A DNA stretch of 64,000 nucleotides from Atherix ibis (GCA_958298945.1 OY282608.1:59558951-59622950); one strand, 5' to 3'. Counted from the first letter of the stretch, positions 1 to 14,184 are shown. Program-made: numbers and translations. Notes: generated from the letters alone by a model not told the origin.

Positions 1-720
1 AAACCAACAAACCAACAAACGAACAAACCAACAAACCAACAAACAAACAAACCAACAAACGAACCAACAAACCAACAAACCAACAAACCAACAAACGAAC
101 AAAGCAACAAACGAATAAACCAACAAACCAACAAACCAACAAATCAACAAACCAACAAACTAACAAGCCAACAAACCAAAAAACCAACAAACCAACAAAC
201 GAACAAACTAACAGACCAACAAGCCAACAAACAAACAAACCAACAAACGAACCAACAAACCAACAAACCAACAAACCAACAAACCAACAAACGAACAAAG
301 CAACAAACGAATAAACCAACAAACCAACAAACCAACAAACCAACAAATGAACAAACCAACAAACCAACAAGCCAACAAACAAACAAACCAACAAACGAAC
401 CAACAAACCAACAAACCAACAAACCAACAAACGAACAAAGCAACAAACGAATAAACCAACAAACCAACAAACCAACAAACCAACAAACCAACAAACCAAC
501 AAACCAACAAACCAACAAACCAACAAACCAACAAACCAACAAACGAACAAACCAACAAACCAACAAGCCAACAAACAAACAAACCAACAAACGAACCAAC
601 AAACCAACAAACCAACAAACCAACAAACGAACAAAGCAACAAACGAATAAACCAACAAACCAACAAACCAACAAACCAACAAACCAACAAACCAAGAAAC
701 CAACAATCCAACAAACCAAC
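1..720. repeat. Opening block, 336-bp higher-order period
   Basis: The pair AAAGCAAC, AAACGAAT occurs at 101, 297, 437 and 633. The spacings are 196, 140 and 196 bp, so sites two apart are exactly 336 bp (42 units) away. Neither 196 nor 140 is a multiple of 8; each interval holds a 4-bp half unit after an AAACGAAC unit (starts near 57, 245, 393 and 589), and the half units cancel over 336 bp. The same pair recurs at 20,711, 20,907 and 21,119, where the first spacing is again 196. Confidence 0.85.
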
Positions 721-800
721 AAACCAACAAACGAACAAACCAACAAACCAACAAACGAACAAACCAACAAACCAACAAGCCAACAAACAAACAAACCAAC

Positions 801-2330
801 AAACGAACTAACAAACCAACAAACCAACGAACCAACAAACCAACAAGCCAACAAGCCAACAAATCAACAAACCAACAAACCAACAAACCAACAAACCAAC
901 AAACCAACAAACCAACAAACCAACAAGCCAACAAACGAACAAACTAACAAATAAACAAACCAACAAACCAACAAACCAACAAACCAACAAACCAACAAAC
1001 CAACAAACGAACAAACCAACAAACCAACAAGCCAACAAACAAACAAACCAACAAACGAACCAACAAACCAACAAACCAACAAACCAACAAACCAACAAAC
1101 CAACAAACCAACAAACCAACAAACCAACAAACCAACAAACCAACAAACCAACAAACGAACAAACGAACAAACGAACAAACAAACAAACAAACAAACCAAC
1201 AAACCAACAAGCCAACAAGCCAACAAACCAACAAGCCAACAATCAAACAAACCAACAAAGCAACAAACCAACAAACCAACAAACCAACAAACCAACAAAC
1301 CAACAAACAAACAAACCAACAAACCAACAAGCTAACAAACCAAAAAACCAATAAACCAAAAAACCAACAAACCAACAAACGAACAAGCCAACAATCGAAC
1401 AAACCAACAAATCAACAACCCAACAAGCCAACAAACCAACAAGCCAACAAACGAACAAACCAACAAACAAACAAACCAACAAACCAACAAACCAACAAAC
1501 CAACAAACCAACAAACGAACAAACCAACAAACCAAAAAGTCAACAAACAAACAAACCAACAAACAAACCAACAAACCAACAAACCAACAAACCAACAAAC
1601 CAACAAACCAACAAACCAACAAACCAACAAACCAACAAACCAACAAACCAACAAACCAACAAACGAACAAACGAACAAACCAACAAACAAACAAACCAAC
1701 AAACTAACAAGCCAACAAGCCAACAAACCAACAAGCCAACAAACGAACAAACCAACAAACCAACAAACCAACAAACCAACAAACCAACAAACCAACAAAC
1801 CAACAAACCAACAAACCAACAAACCAACAAACCAACAAACCAACAAACCAACAAACCAACAAACCAACAAACCAACAAACCAACAAACCAACAAACCAAC
1901 AAACCAACAAACCAAGAAACCAACAAACCAACAAACCAACAAACCAACAAACCAACAAACCAACAAACCAACAAACCAACAAACCAACAAACGAACAAAC
2001 AAAAACCAACAAACGAACAAACCAACAAACCAACACACCAACAAACCAACAACTCAACCAACCCACGAACCTACAAACGAACAAACCAACAAACCAACAA
2101 GCCAACAAGCCTACAAACCAACAAACGAACAAACCAACAAGCCAAAAAGCCAACAAACCAAAAAACCAACAAGCCAACAAACCAACAAACCAAAAAACCA
2201 ACAAACGAACAAGCCAACAAACCAGCAAACCAACAAACCAACAAACCAACAAACCAACAAACCAACAAACGAACAAACCAACAAACCAATAAACCAACAA
2301 ACAAAAAAACCTACAAACCAAAAAACCAAA
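801..2330. repeat. Proximal block, copy 1
   Basis: This block begins at a GAACTAAC landmark (801) and carries private variants that return in the same order at 21,288-22,785: AAACTAAC beside AAATAAAC (941 and 21,412), AAGCTAAC followed by AAACCAAT (1,329 and 21,784), AAGTCAAC (about 1,537 and 22,000) and AACTCAACC (2,051 and 22,514). The offset drifts only between 20,455 and 20,487 bp. The stretch between the AAACGAAC units at 1,741 and 1,989 is 248 bp, exactly as in copy 2; copy 1 has one AAACCAAG unit (1,909) where copy 2 is pure. Confidence 0.85.
1989..2114. repeat. CAAAAACC cassette (ACTCAACC subtype)
   Basis: AAACGAAC is followed by AAACAAAAACC, which puts a 6-bp step in place of an 8-bp unit and shifts the register by 2. 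Then come an ACACC unit, AACTCAACC (2,051), CCCACGAACC and, 118 bp after the start, AAGCCTAC (2,107). The two other copies of this subtype are at 22,452 and 24,218; those read CCCACAAACC where this one has CCCACGAACC. Confidence 0.88.
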
Positions 2331-2594
2331 AAACCAACAAACCAACAAACCAACAAACCAACAAACCAACAAACCAACAAACCAACAAACCAACAAACCA
2401 ACAAACCAACAAACCAACAAACCAACAAACCAACAAACCAACAAACCAACAAACCAACAAACCAACAAACCAACAAACCAACAAACCAACAAACCAACAA
2501 ACCAACAAACCAACAAACCAACAAACCAACAAACCAACAAACCAACAAACCAACAAACCAACAAACCAACAAACCAACAAACCAACAAACCAAC
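2331..2594. repeat. Pure AAACCAAC run, 33 units
   Basis: Thirty-three uninterrupted consensus units lie after an AAACCAAA unit and end at another AAACCAAA unit at 2,595. The equivalent runs in the related blocks hold 49 units (22,786) and 25 units (24,552), so this slot varies in length between paralogous copies. Confidence 0.93.
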
Positions 2595-2762
2595 AAACCA
2601 AAAAACCAACAAACCAACAAACCAACAAACCAACAAACCAACAAACCAACAAACCAACAAACCAACAAACCAACAAACCAACAAACGAACAAACCAACAA
2701 ACCAACAAACCAACAAACCAACAAACCAACAAACCAACAAACCAACAAACGAACAAACCAAC

Positions 2763-3554
2763 AAGCCCACAAGCCAACAAGCCAACAAACCAACAAGCCA
2801 ACAAACCAACAAACCAACAAACCAACAAACGAACAAACCAACAAGCCAACAAGCCAACAAACCAAAAAACCAACAAGCCAACAAACCAACAAACCAACAA
2901 TCCAACAAGCCAACAAGCCAACAAACCAACAAACGAACAAACCAACAAGCCAACAAGCCAACAAACCAAAAAACCAACAAGCCAACAAACCAACAAACCA
3001 ACAAACCAACAAACCAACAAACCAACAAATGAACAAACCAACAAACGAACAAACCAACAAACCAACAAACCAACAAACCAACAAGCCAACAAACCAATAA
3101 GCCAACAAACCAACAAACCAACAAACCAAGAAACCAACAAACCAACAAACCAACAAACCAACAAACGAACAAACCAACAAACCAACAAACGAACAAACCA
3201 ACAAACCAACAAGCCAACAAACAAACAAACCAACAAACGAACTAACAAACCAACAAACCAACGAACCAACAAACCAACAAGCCAACAAGCCAACAAATCA
3301 ACAAACCAACAAACCAACAAACCAACAAACCAACAAACCAACAAACCAACAAACCAACAAGCCAACAAACGAACAAACCAACAAATAAACAAACCAACAA
3401 ACCAACAAACCAACAAACCAACAAACCAACAAACCAACAAACCAACAAACGAACAAACCAACAAACCAACAAGCCAACAAACAAACAAACCAACAAACGA
3501 ACCAACAAACCAACAAACCAACAAACCAACAAACGAACAAAGCAACAAACGAAT
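2763..3554. repeat. GCCCAC-GAACTAAC-AAAGC module 1
   Basis: AAGCCCAC at 2,763 is followed by two AAGCCAAC units, then a fixed series of variants: AAATGAAC at 3,027, AAACGAACTAAC at 3,235 (472 bp in) and AAAGCAAC with AAACGAAT at 3,539. All these spacings are multiples of 8. The unit before AAAGCAAC is AAACGAAC (3,531), the CpG state of that slot. Confidence 0.87.
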
Positions 3555-3699
3555 AAACCAACAAACCAACAAACCAACAAACCAACAAACCAACAAACCA
3601 ACAAATCAACAAACCAACAAACTAACAAGCCAACAAACCAAAAAACCAACAAACTAACAAACCAACAAACCAACAAACGAACAAACCAACAAATCAACA

Positions 3700-5440
3700 A
3701 GCCAACAAACAAACAAATTAACAAACGAACCAACAAACCAACAAACCAACAAACCAACAAACCAACAAACCAACAAACCAACAAACCAACAAACTAACAA
3801 ACGAACAAACGAACAAACCAACAAACCAACAAGCCAACAAACAAACAAACCAACAAACGAACCAACAAACCAACAAACCAACAAACCAACAAACCAACAA
3901 ACCAACAAACCAACAAACCAACAAACCAACAAACCAACAAACCAACAAACCAACAAACCAACAAACGAACAAACGAACAAACGAAAAAACGAACAAACAA
4001 ACAAACAAACAAACCAACAAACCAACAAGCCAACAAGCCAACAAATCAACAAGCCAACATGCCAACAAGCCAACAAACCAACAAACCAACAAACCAACAA
4101 ACCAACAAACCAACAAACCAACAAACCAACAAACGAACAAACCAACAAACCAATAAACCAACAAACAAATAAACCTACAAACCAACAAACCAACAAACCA
4201 ACAAACCAACAAACCAACAAACCAACAAACCAACAAACCAACAACCCAACAAAGCAACAAACCAACAAACCAACAAACCAACAAACCAAGAAACCAACAA
4301 ACCAACAAACCAACAAACCAACAAACCAACAAACCACCAACCCAAAAAACCAACAAACCAACAAACCAACAACCCAACAAACCAACAAACCAACAAACCA
4401 ACAAACCAACAAACCAACAAGCCAACAATCCAACAAACCAACAAGCCAACAAACCAAAAAACGAACAAACCAACAAGCCAACAAACCAACATACCAACAA
4501 ACCTACAAATAAACAAACGAACAAACCAACAAACCAACAAACGAACAAACCAACAAACCAACAAACCAACAAACGAACAAACCAACAAACCAACAAACCA
4601 ACAAGCCAACAAACCAACAAACCAACAAACCAACAAACCAACAAACTAACAAGCCAACAAACCAAAAAACCAAGAAACCAAAAAACCAACAAACCAACAA
4701 ACGAACAAACCAACAAACCAACAAACCAACAAACCAACAAACCAACAAGCCAACAAGCCAACAAACCAACAAACGAACAAACCAACAAGCCAACAGTCCA
4801 ACAAACCAAAAAACCAACAAGCCAACAAACCAACAAACCAACAAACCAACAAACGAACAAACAAACAAACGAACAAACCAACAAACCAACAAACCAACAA
4901 ACCAACAAGCCAACAAACCAACAAGCCAACAAACCAACAAACCAACAAACCAAGAAACCAACAAACCAACAAACCAACAAACCAACAAACGAACAAACCA
5001 ACAAACCAACAAACGAACAAACCAACAAACCAACAAGCCAACAAACAAACAAACCAATAAACGAACCAACAAACCAACAAACCAACGAACCAACAAACCA
5101 ACAAGCCAACAAGCCAACAAATCAACAAACCAACAAACCAACAAACCAACAAACCAATAAGCCAACAAACGAACAAACCAACAAATAAACAAACCAACAA
5201 ACCAACAAACCAACAAACCAACAAACCAACAAACCAACAAACCAACAAACGAACAAACCAACAAACCAACAAGCCAACAAACAAACAAACCAACAAACGA
5301 ACCAACAAACCAACAAACCAACAAACCAACAAACCAACAAACCAACAAACCAACAAACCAACAAACCAACAAACCAACAAACGAACAAACGAACAAACAA
5401 ACAAACAAACAAACCAACAAACCAACAAGCCAACAAGCCA
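3700..5440. repeat. Block with ATTAAC and CACCAACCC landmarks
   Basis: In order: AAATTAAC (3,715), serial AAACGAAC units running into AAAC tetranucleotides (about 3,963-4,016, one unit being an AAACGAAA variant), AAATAAACCTAC (4,168), AAACCACC with AACCCAAA (4,331), ACATACC (4,489), AAACCTAC with AAATAAAC (4,499). The same order begins the 25.7-32.7 kb domain at an offset near 22.0 kb (25,744, 26,144, 26,292, 26,450, 26,460). Confidence 0.75.
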
Positions 5441-5978
5441 ACTAACTTACAAGCCAACAATCGATCAAACCAACAAAGCAACAAACCAACAAAACAACAA
5501 ACCAACAAACCAACAAACCAACAAACCAACAAACCGACAAGCTAACAAACCAAAAAACCAACAAACCAAAAAACCAACAAACCAACAAACCAACAAACGA
5601 ACAAGCCAACAATCGAACAAACCAACAAAGCAACAACCCAACAAGCCAACAAACCAACAAGCCAACTAACGAACAAACCAACAAACAAACAAACCAATAA
5701 ACCAATAAACCAACAAACCAACAAACCAACAAACCAACAAACCAACAAACCAACAAACCAACAAACCAACAAACCAACAAACCAACAAACCAACAAACCA
5801 ACAAACCGACAAGCTAACAAACCAAAAAACCAACAAACCAAAAAACCAACAAACCAACAAACCAACAAACGAACAAGCCAACAATCGAACAAACCAACAA
5901 AGCAACAACCCAACAAGCCAACAAACCAACAAGCCAACTAACGAACAAACCAACAAACAAACAAGCCAACTAACGAAC
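5441..5978. repeat. TTAC cassette 1
   Basis: It starts ACTAACTTAC, then AAGCCAAC and AATCGATC (5,459), which holds the palindrome ATCGAT, otherwise nearly absent from the array. AAACCGAC with AAGCTAAC follows and recurs 272 bp later (ccgac at 5,534 and 5,806). The cassette ends in two AACTAACGAAC motifs separated by serial AAAC. Bases 5,441-5,696 match 9,961-10,216 without a difference by eye. Confidence 0.9.
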
Positions 5979-6202
5979 AAACCAACAAACAAACAAACCA
6001 ACAAACCAACAAACCAACAAACCAACAAGCCAACAAACCAACAAACCAACAAACCAACAAACTAACAAGCCAACAAACCAAAAAACCAACAAACCAAAAA
6101 ACCAACAAACCAACAAACCAACAAACGAACAAACCAACAAACCAACAAACCAACAAACCAACAAACCAATAAACCAACAAACAAATAAACCTACAAACCA
6201 AA

Positions 6203-7154
6203 AAACCAACAAACCAACAAACCAACAAACCAACAAACCAACAAACCAACAAACCAACAAACGAACAAACCAACAAACCAACAAACCAACAAACCAACAA
6301 ACCAACAAACCAACAAACGAACAAACCAACAAGCCCACAAGCCAGCAAGCCAACAAACCAACAAGCCAACAAACCAACAAACCAACATACCAACAAACGA
6401 ACAAACCAACAAGCCAACAAGCCAACAAACCAAAAAATCAACAAGCCAACAAACCAACAAACCAACAATCCAACAAGCCAACAAGCCAACAAACCAACAA
6501 ACGAACAAACCAACAAGCCAACAAGCCAACAAACCAAAAAACCAACAAGCCAACAAACCAACAAACCAACAAACCAACAAATGAACAAACCAACAAACGA
6601 ACAAACCAACAAACCAACAAACCAACAAACCAACAAGCCAACAAACCAACAAACCAACAAACCAACAAACCAACAAACCAACAAACCAACAAACCAACAA
6701 ACCAACAAACCAACAAACCAACAAACCAACAAACCAACAAACCAACAAACCAACAAACCAACAAACGAACAAACCAACAAACCAACAAACCAACAAACCA
6801 ACAAACCAACAAACCAACAAACGAACAAACCAACAAGCCCACAAGCCAGCAAGCCGACAAACCAACAAGCCAACAAACCAACAAACCAACATACCAACAA
6901 ACGAACAAACCAACAAGCCAACAAGCCAACAAACCAAAAAATCAACAAGCCAACAAACCAACAAACCAACAATCCAACAAGCCAACAAGCCAACAAACCA
7001 ACAAACGAACAAACCAACAAGCCAACAAGCCAACAAACCAAAAAACCAACAAGCCAACAAACCAACAAACCAACAAACCAACAAATGAACAAACCAACAA
7101 ACGAACAAACCAACAAACCAACAAACCAACAAACCAACAAGCCAACAAACCAAC
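6203..7154. repeat. 504-bp tandem duplication
   Basis: Positions 6,203-6,650 and 6,707-7,154 align at exactly 504 bp (63 units). Matching landmarks are AAGCCCAC then AAGCCAGC (6,331 and 6,835), ACATACC (about 6,386 and 6,890), CCAAAAAATCAAC (6,435 region and 504 bp on) and AAATGAAC (6,579 and 7,083). The one difference I saw is A at 6,352 against G at 6,856, which makes AAGCCGAC in the second copy. No GAACTAAC motif follows the first AAGCCCAC; it follows the second. Confidence 0.9.
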
Positions 7155-7594
7155 AAGCCAACAAACCAACAAACCAAGAAACCAACAAACCAACAAACCA
7201 ACAAACCAACAAACGAACAAACGAACAAACCAACAAACCAACAAGCCAACAAACAAACAAACCAACAAACGAACTAACAAACCAACAAACCAACGAACCA
7301 ACAAACCAACAAGCCAACAAGCCAACAAATCAACAAACCAACAACCCAACAAACCAACAAACCAACAAACCAACAAACCAACAAACCAACAAGCCAATAA
7401 ACGAACAAACCAACAAATAAACAAACCAACAAACCAACAAACCAACAAACCAACAAACCAACAAACCAACAAACGAACAAACCAACAAACCAACAAGCCA
7501 ACAAACCAACAAGCCAACAAACAAACAAACCAACAAACGAACCAACAAACCAACAAACCAACAAACCAACAAATGAACAAAGCAACAAACGAAT
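6835..7594. repeat. GCCCAC-GAACTAAC-AAAGC module 2
   Basis: AAGCCCAC 6,835, AAATGAAC 7,083 (+248), AAACGAACTAAC 7,267 (+432), AAAGCAAC 7,579. The unit before AAAGCAAC is AAATGAAC (7,571), the TpG state. This module and the next lie 4,208 bp apart with no net length change over about 0.9 kb. Confidence 0.88.
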
Positions 7595-7738
7595 AAACCA
7601 ACAAACCAACAAACCAACAAACCAACAAATCAACAAACCAACAAACTAACAAGCCAACAAACCAAAAAACCAACAAACCAACAAACCAACAAACCAACAA
7701 ACGAACAAACCAACAAACCAACAAGCCAACAAACAAAC

Positions 7739-9960
7739 AAATTAACAAACGAACCAACAAACCAACAAACCAACAAACCAACAAACCAACAAACCAACAA
7801 ACCAACAAACCAACAAACCAACAAACAAACAAACGAACAAACCAACAAACCTACAAGCCAACAAACAAACAAACCAACAAACGAACCAACAAACCAACAA
7901 ACCAACGAACCAACAAACCAACAAACCAACAAACCAACAAACCAACAAACCAACAAACCAACAAACCAACAAACCAACAAACCAACAAACGAACAAACGA
8001 ACAAACGAACAAACAAACAAACAAACAAACCAACAAACCAACAAGCCAACAAGCCAACAAGCCAACAAGCCAACAAACCAACAAACCAACAAACCAACAA
8101 ACCAACAAACCAACAAACCAACAAACCAACAAACGAACAAACCAACAAACCAATAAACCAACAAACAAATAAACCAATAAACCAACAAACAAATAAACCT
8201 ACAAACCAACAAACCAACAAACCAACAAACCAACAAACCAACAAACCAACAAACAAACAACCCAACAAACCAACAAACCAACAAACCAACAAACCAACAA
8301 ACCAACAAACCAACAAACCAACAAACCAACAAACCAACAAACCACCAACCCAACAAGCCAACAAGCCAACAAGCCAACAAACCAACAAACCAACAAACCA
8401 ACAAACCAACAAACCAACAAACCAACAAACCAACAAACCAACAACCCAACAAACCAACAAACCAACAAACCAACAAACCAACAAACCAACAAGCCAACAA
8501 TCCAACAAACCAACAAGCCAACAAACCAAAAAACGAACAAACCAACAAGCCAACAAACCAACAAACCAACAAACCTACAAATAAACAAACGAACAAACCA
8601 ACAAACCAACAAACGAACAAACCAACAAACCAACAAACCAACAAACGAACAAACCAACAAACCAACAAACCAACAAGCCAACAAACCAACAAACCAACAA
8701 ACCAACAAACTAACAAGCCAACAAACCAAAAAACCAACAAACCAAAAAACCAACAAACCAACAAACGAACAAACCAACAAACCAACAAACCAACAAACCA
8801 ACAAACCAACAAACCAACAAACCAACAAACCAACAAACCAACAAACCAACAAGCCAACAAGCCAACAAACCAACAAACGAACAAACCAACAAGCCAACAA
8901 GCCAACAAACCAAAAAACCAACAAGCCAACAAACCAACAAACCAACAAACCAACAAACCAACAAACGAACAAACAAACAAACGAACAAACCAACAAACCA
9001 ACAAACCAACAAACCAACAAGCCAACAAACCAACAAGCCAACAAACCAACAAACCAAGAAACCAACAAACCAACAAACCAACAAACCAACAAACGAACAA
9101 ACCAACAAACCAACAAACGAACAAACCAACAAACCAACAAACCAACAAACGAACAAACCAACAAACCAACAAACCAACAAGCCAACAAACCAACAAACCA
9201 ACAAACCAACAAACTAACAAGCCAACAAACCAAAAAACCAACAAACCAAAAAACCAACAAACCAACAAACGAACAAACCAACAAACCAACAAACCAACAA
9301 ACCAACAAACCAACAAACCAACAAACCAACAAACCAACAAGCCAACAAGCCAACAAACCAACAAACGAACAAACCAACAAGCCAACAAGCCAACAAACCA
9401 AAAAACCAACAAGCCAACAAACCAACAAACCAACAAACCAACAAACGAACAAACAAACAAACGAACAAACCAACAAACCAACAAACCAACAAACCAACAA
9501 GCCAACAAACCAACAAGCCAACAAACCAACAAACCAACAAACCAAGAAACCAACAAACCAATAAACGAACCAACAAACCAACAAACCAACGAACCAACAA
9601 ACCAACAAGCCAACAAGCCAACAAATCAACAAACCAACAAACCAACAAACCAACAAACCAATAAGCCAACAAACGAACAAACCAACAAATAAACAAACCA
9701 ACAAACCAACAAACCAAAAAACCAACAAACCAACAAACCAACAAACCAACAAACGAACAAACCAACAAACCAACAAGCCAACAAACAAACAAACCAACAA
9801 ACGAACCAACAAACCAACAAACCAACAAACCAACAAACCAACAAACCAACAAACCAACAAACCAACAAACCAACAAACCAACAAACCAACAAACCAACAA
9901 ATGAACAAACGAACAAACAAACAAACAAACAAACCAACAAACCAACAAGCCAACAAGCCA
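7739..9960. repeat. Distal part of HOR copy starting at TTAC cassette 1
   Basis: AAATTAAC (7,739), AAACCTACAAGCC (7,848), serial AAACGAAC then AAAC (about 7,987-8,030), doubled AAATAAACC (8,168 and 8,191), AAACCACC (8,339), AAACCTAC with AAATAAAC (8,571). The same order occupies 11,947-14,184 at offsets of 4,200 to 4,240 bp, the differences being whole units. It ends in AAATGAAC, AAACGAAC, serial AAAC at 9,899, where the paralogous site at 5,379 has AAACGAAC twice. Confidence 0.83.
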
Positions 9961-10466
9961 ACTAACTTACAAGCCAACAATCGATCAAACCAACAAAGCA
10001 ACAAACCAACAAAACAACAAACCAACAAACCAACAAACCAACAAACCAACAAACCGACAAGCTAACAAACCAAAAAACCAACAAACCAAAAAACCAACAA
10101 ACCAACAAACCAACAAACGAACAAGCCAACAATCGAACAAACCAACAAAGCAACAACCCAACAAGCCAACAAACCAACAAGCCAACTAACGAACAAACCA
10201 ACAAACAAACAAACCAACAAACCAACAAACCAACAAACCAACAAACCAACAAACCAACAAACCAACAAACCAACAAACCAACAAACCAACAAACCGACAA
10301 GGTAACAAACCAAAAAACCAACAAACCAAAAAACCAACAAACCAACAAACCAACAAACGAACAAGCCAACAATCGAACAAACCAACAAAGCAACAACCCA
10401 ACAAGCCAACAAACCAACAAGCCAACTAACGAACAAACCAACAAACAAACAAGCCAACTAACGAAC
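9961..10466. repeat. TTAC cassette 2
   Basis: ACTAACTTAC starts 4,520 bp after cassette 1. AATCGATC is at 9,979. AAACCGAC recurs at 240 bp (ccgac at 10,054 and 10,294), the second followed by AAGGTAAC instead of AAGCTAAC. It ends in two AACTAACGAAC motifs. Confidence 0.9.
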
Positions 10467-11042
10467 AAACCAACAAACAAACAAACCAACAAACCAACAA
10501 ACCAACAAACCAACAAACCAACAAACCAACAAGCCAATAAACCAACAAACCAACAAACCAACAAACTAACAAGCCAACAAACCAAAAAACCAACAAACCA
10601 AAAAACCAACAAACCAACAAACGAACAAACCAACAAACCAACAAACCAACAAACCAACAAACCAACAAGCCAATAAACCAACAAACAAATAAACCTACAA
10701 ACCAAAAAACCAACAAACCAACAAACCAACAAACCAACAAACCAACAAACCAACAAACCAACTAACCAACAAACCAACAAACCAACAAACCAACAAACCA
10801 ACAAACCAACAAACCAACAAACCAACAAACCAACAAACCAACAAACCAACAAACCAAAAAACCAACAAACCAACAAACCAACAAACCAACAAACCAACAA
10901 ACCAACAAACCAACAAACCAACAAACCAACAAACCAACAAACCAACAAACCAACAAACCAACAAACCAACAAACGAACAAACCAACAAACCAACAAACCA
11001 ACAAACCAACAAACCAACAAACCAACAAACGAACAAACCAAC

Positions 11043-11802
11043 AAGCCCACAAGCCAACAAGCCAACAAACCAACAAGCCAACAAACCAACAAACCAACAT
11101 ACCAACAAACGAACAAACCAACAAGCCAACAAGCCAACAAACCAAAAAATCAACAAGCCAACAAACCAACAAACCAACAATCCAACAAGCCAACAAGCCA
11201 ACAAACCAACAAACGAACAAACCAACAAGCCAACAAGCCAACAAACCAAAAAACCAACAAGCCAACAAACCAACAAACCAACAAACCAACAAATGAACAA
11301 ACCAACAAACGAACAAACCAACAAACCAACAAACCAACAAACCAACAAGCCAACAAACCAACAAGCCAACAAACCAACAAACCAAGAAACCAACAAACCA
11401 ACAAACCAACAAACCAACAAACGAACAAACCAACAAACCAACAAACGAACAAACCAACAAACCAACAAGCCAACAAACAAACAAACCAACAAACGAACTA
11501 ACAAACCAACAAACCAACGAACCAACAAACCAACAAGTCAACAAGCCAACAAATCAACAAACCAACAACCCAACAAACCAACAAACCAACAAACCAACAA
11601 GCCAATAAACGAACAAACCAACAAATAAACAAACCAACAAACCAACAAACCAACAAACCAACAAACCAACAAACCAACAAACGAACAAACCAACAAACCA
11701 ACAAGCCAACAAACCAACAAGCCAACAAACAAACAAACCAACAAACGAACCAACAAACCAACAAACCAACAAACCAACAAATGAACAAAGCAACAAACGA
11801 AT
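11043..11802. repeat. GCCCAC-GAACTAAC-AAAGC module 3
   Basis: AAGCCCAC 11,043, ACATACC near 11,094, CCAAAAAATCAAC near 11,143, AAATGAAC 11,291 (+248), AAACGAACTAAC 11,491 (+448), AAAGCAAC 11,787, preceded by AAATGAAC (11,779). It shares the ACATACC and AAATCAAC variants with the 6.3 and 6.8 kb copies, which marks these three as close relatives. Confidence 0.88.
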
Positions 11803-11946
11803 AAACCAACAAACCAACAAACCAACAAACCAACAAATCAACAAACCAACAAACTAACAAGCCAACAAACCAAAAAACCAACAAACCAACAAACCAACAA
11901 ACCAACAAACGAACAAACCAACAAACCAACAAGCCAACAAACAAAC

Positions 11947-14184
11947 AAATTAACAAACGAACCAACAAACCAACAAACCAACAAACCAACAAACCAACAA
12001 ACCAACAAACCAACAAACCAACAAACAAACAAACGAACAAACCAACAAACCTACAAGCCAACAAACAAACAAACCAACAAACGAACCAACAAACCAACAA
12101 ACCAACAAACCAACAAACCAACAAACCAACAAACCAACAAACCAACAAACCAACAAACCAACAAACCAACAAACCAACAAACCAACAAACCAACAAACCA
12201 ACAAACGAACAAACGAACAAACGAACAAACAAACAAACAAACAAACCAACAAACCAACAAGCCAACAAGCCAACAAACCAACAAGCCAACAAGCCAACAA
12301 GCCAACAAACCAACAAACCAACAAACCAACAAACCAACAAACCAACAAACCAACAAACCAACAAACGAACAAACCAACAAACCAATAAACCAACAAACAA
12401 ATAAACCAATAAACCAACAAACAAATAAACCTACAAACCAAGAAACCAACAAACCAACAAACCAACAAACCAACAAACCAACAAACCAACAACCCAACAA
12501 ACCAACAAACCAACAAACCAACAAACCAACAAACCAACAAACCAACAAACCAACAAACCAACAAACCAACAAACCACCAACCCAACAAGCCAACAAGCCA
12601 ACAAGCCAACAAACCAACAAACCAACAAACCAACAAACCAACAAACCAACAAACCAACAAACCAACAAACCAACAAACCAACAACCCAACAAACCAACAA
12701 ACCAACAAACCAACAAACCAACAAACCAACAAGCCAACAATCCAACAAACCAACAAGCCAACAAACCAAAAAACGAACAAACTAACAAGCCAACAAACCA
12801 ACAAACCAACAAACCTACAAATAAACAAACGAACAAACCAACAAACCAACAAACGAACAAACCAACAAACCAACAAACCAACAAACGAACAAACCAACAA
12901 ACAAACAAACCAACAAGCCAACAAACCAACAAACCAACAAACCAACAAACTAACAAGCCAACAAACCAAAAAACCAACAAACCAAAAAACCAACAAACCA
13001 ACAAACGAACAAACCAACAAACCAACAAACCAACAAACCAACAAACCAACAAACCAACAAACCAACAAACCAACAAACCAACAAGCCAACAAGCCAACAA
13101 ACCAACAAACGAACAAACCAACAAGCCAACAAGCCAACAAACCAAAAAACCAACAAGCCAACAAACCAACAAACCAACAAACCAACAAACCAACAAACGA
13201 ACAAACAAACAAACGAACAAACCAACAAACCAACAAACCAACAAACCAACAAGCCAACAAACCAACAAGCCAACAAACCAACAAACCAAGAAACCAACAA
13301 ACCAACAAACCAACAAACCAACAAACGAACAAACCAACAAACCAACAAACGAACAAACCAACAAACCAACAAACCAACAAACGAACAAACCAACAAACCA
13401 ACAAACCAACAAGCCAACAAACCAACAAACCAACAAACCAACAAACTAACAAGCCAACAAACCAAAAAACCAACAAACCAAAAAACCAACAAACCAACAA
13501 ACGAACAAACCAACAAACCAACAAACCAACAAACCAACAAACCAACAAACCAACAAACCAACAAACCAACAAGCCAACAAGCCAACAAACCAACAAACGA
13601 ACAAACCAACAAGCCAACAAGCCAACAAACCAAAAAACCAACAAGCCAACAAACCAACAAACCAACAAACCAACAAACGAACAAACAAACAAACGAACAA
13701 ACCAACAAACCAACAAACCAACAAACCAACAAGCCAACAAACCAACAAGCCAACAAACCAACAAACCAACAAACCAAGAAACCAACAAACCAATAAACGA
13801 ACCAACAAACCAACAAACCAACGAACCAACAAACCAACAAGCCAACAAGCCAACAAATCAACAAACCAACAAACCAACAAACCAACAAACCAATAAGCCA
13901 ACAAACGAACAAACCAACAAATAAACAAACCAACAAACCAACAAACCAACAAACCAACAAACCAACAAACCAACAAACCAACAAACGAACAAACCAACAA
14001 ACCAACAAGCCAACAAACAAACAAACCAACAAACGAACCAACAAACCAACAAACCAACAAACCAACAAACCAACAAACCAACAAACCAACAAACCAACAA
14101 ACCAACAAACCAACAAACCAACAAACGAACAAACGAACAAACAAACAAACAAACAAACCAACAAACCAACAAGCCAACAAGCCA
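11947..14184. repeat. Distal part of HOR copy starting at TTAC cassette 2
   Basis: It repeats the landmark series of 7,739-9,960: AAATTAAC 11,947, AAACCTACAAGCC 12,048, doubled AAATAAACC near 12,399 and 12,423, AAACCACC 12,571, AAACCTAC with AAATAAAC 12,811. It ends with AAACGAAC units and serial AAAC just before TTAC cassette 3. Confidence 0.83.

Noticed and set aside
5459..5466. ATCGAT palindrome as a known protein-binding site
   Set aside because: The motif is too short to assign to any factor, and nothing else in the context supports one.
5441..5978. TTAC cassette as a transposon remnant or origin
   Set aside because: It is made of the same 8-bp units with substitutions. There are no terminal inverted repeats, target-site duplications or foreign sequence.
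6581..7420. Plus-strand ORF of 279 residues starting at ATG (and similar ones at 11,293, 15,549, 20,233, 23,492, 38,037, 39,416 and 44,781)
   Set aside because: The ATG is only the AAATGAAC variant unit and the protein is KPTNQQTN repeated. The same frame is open in the other two frames apart from rare TAA units.
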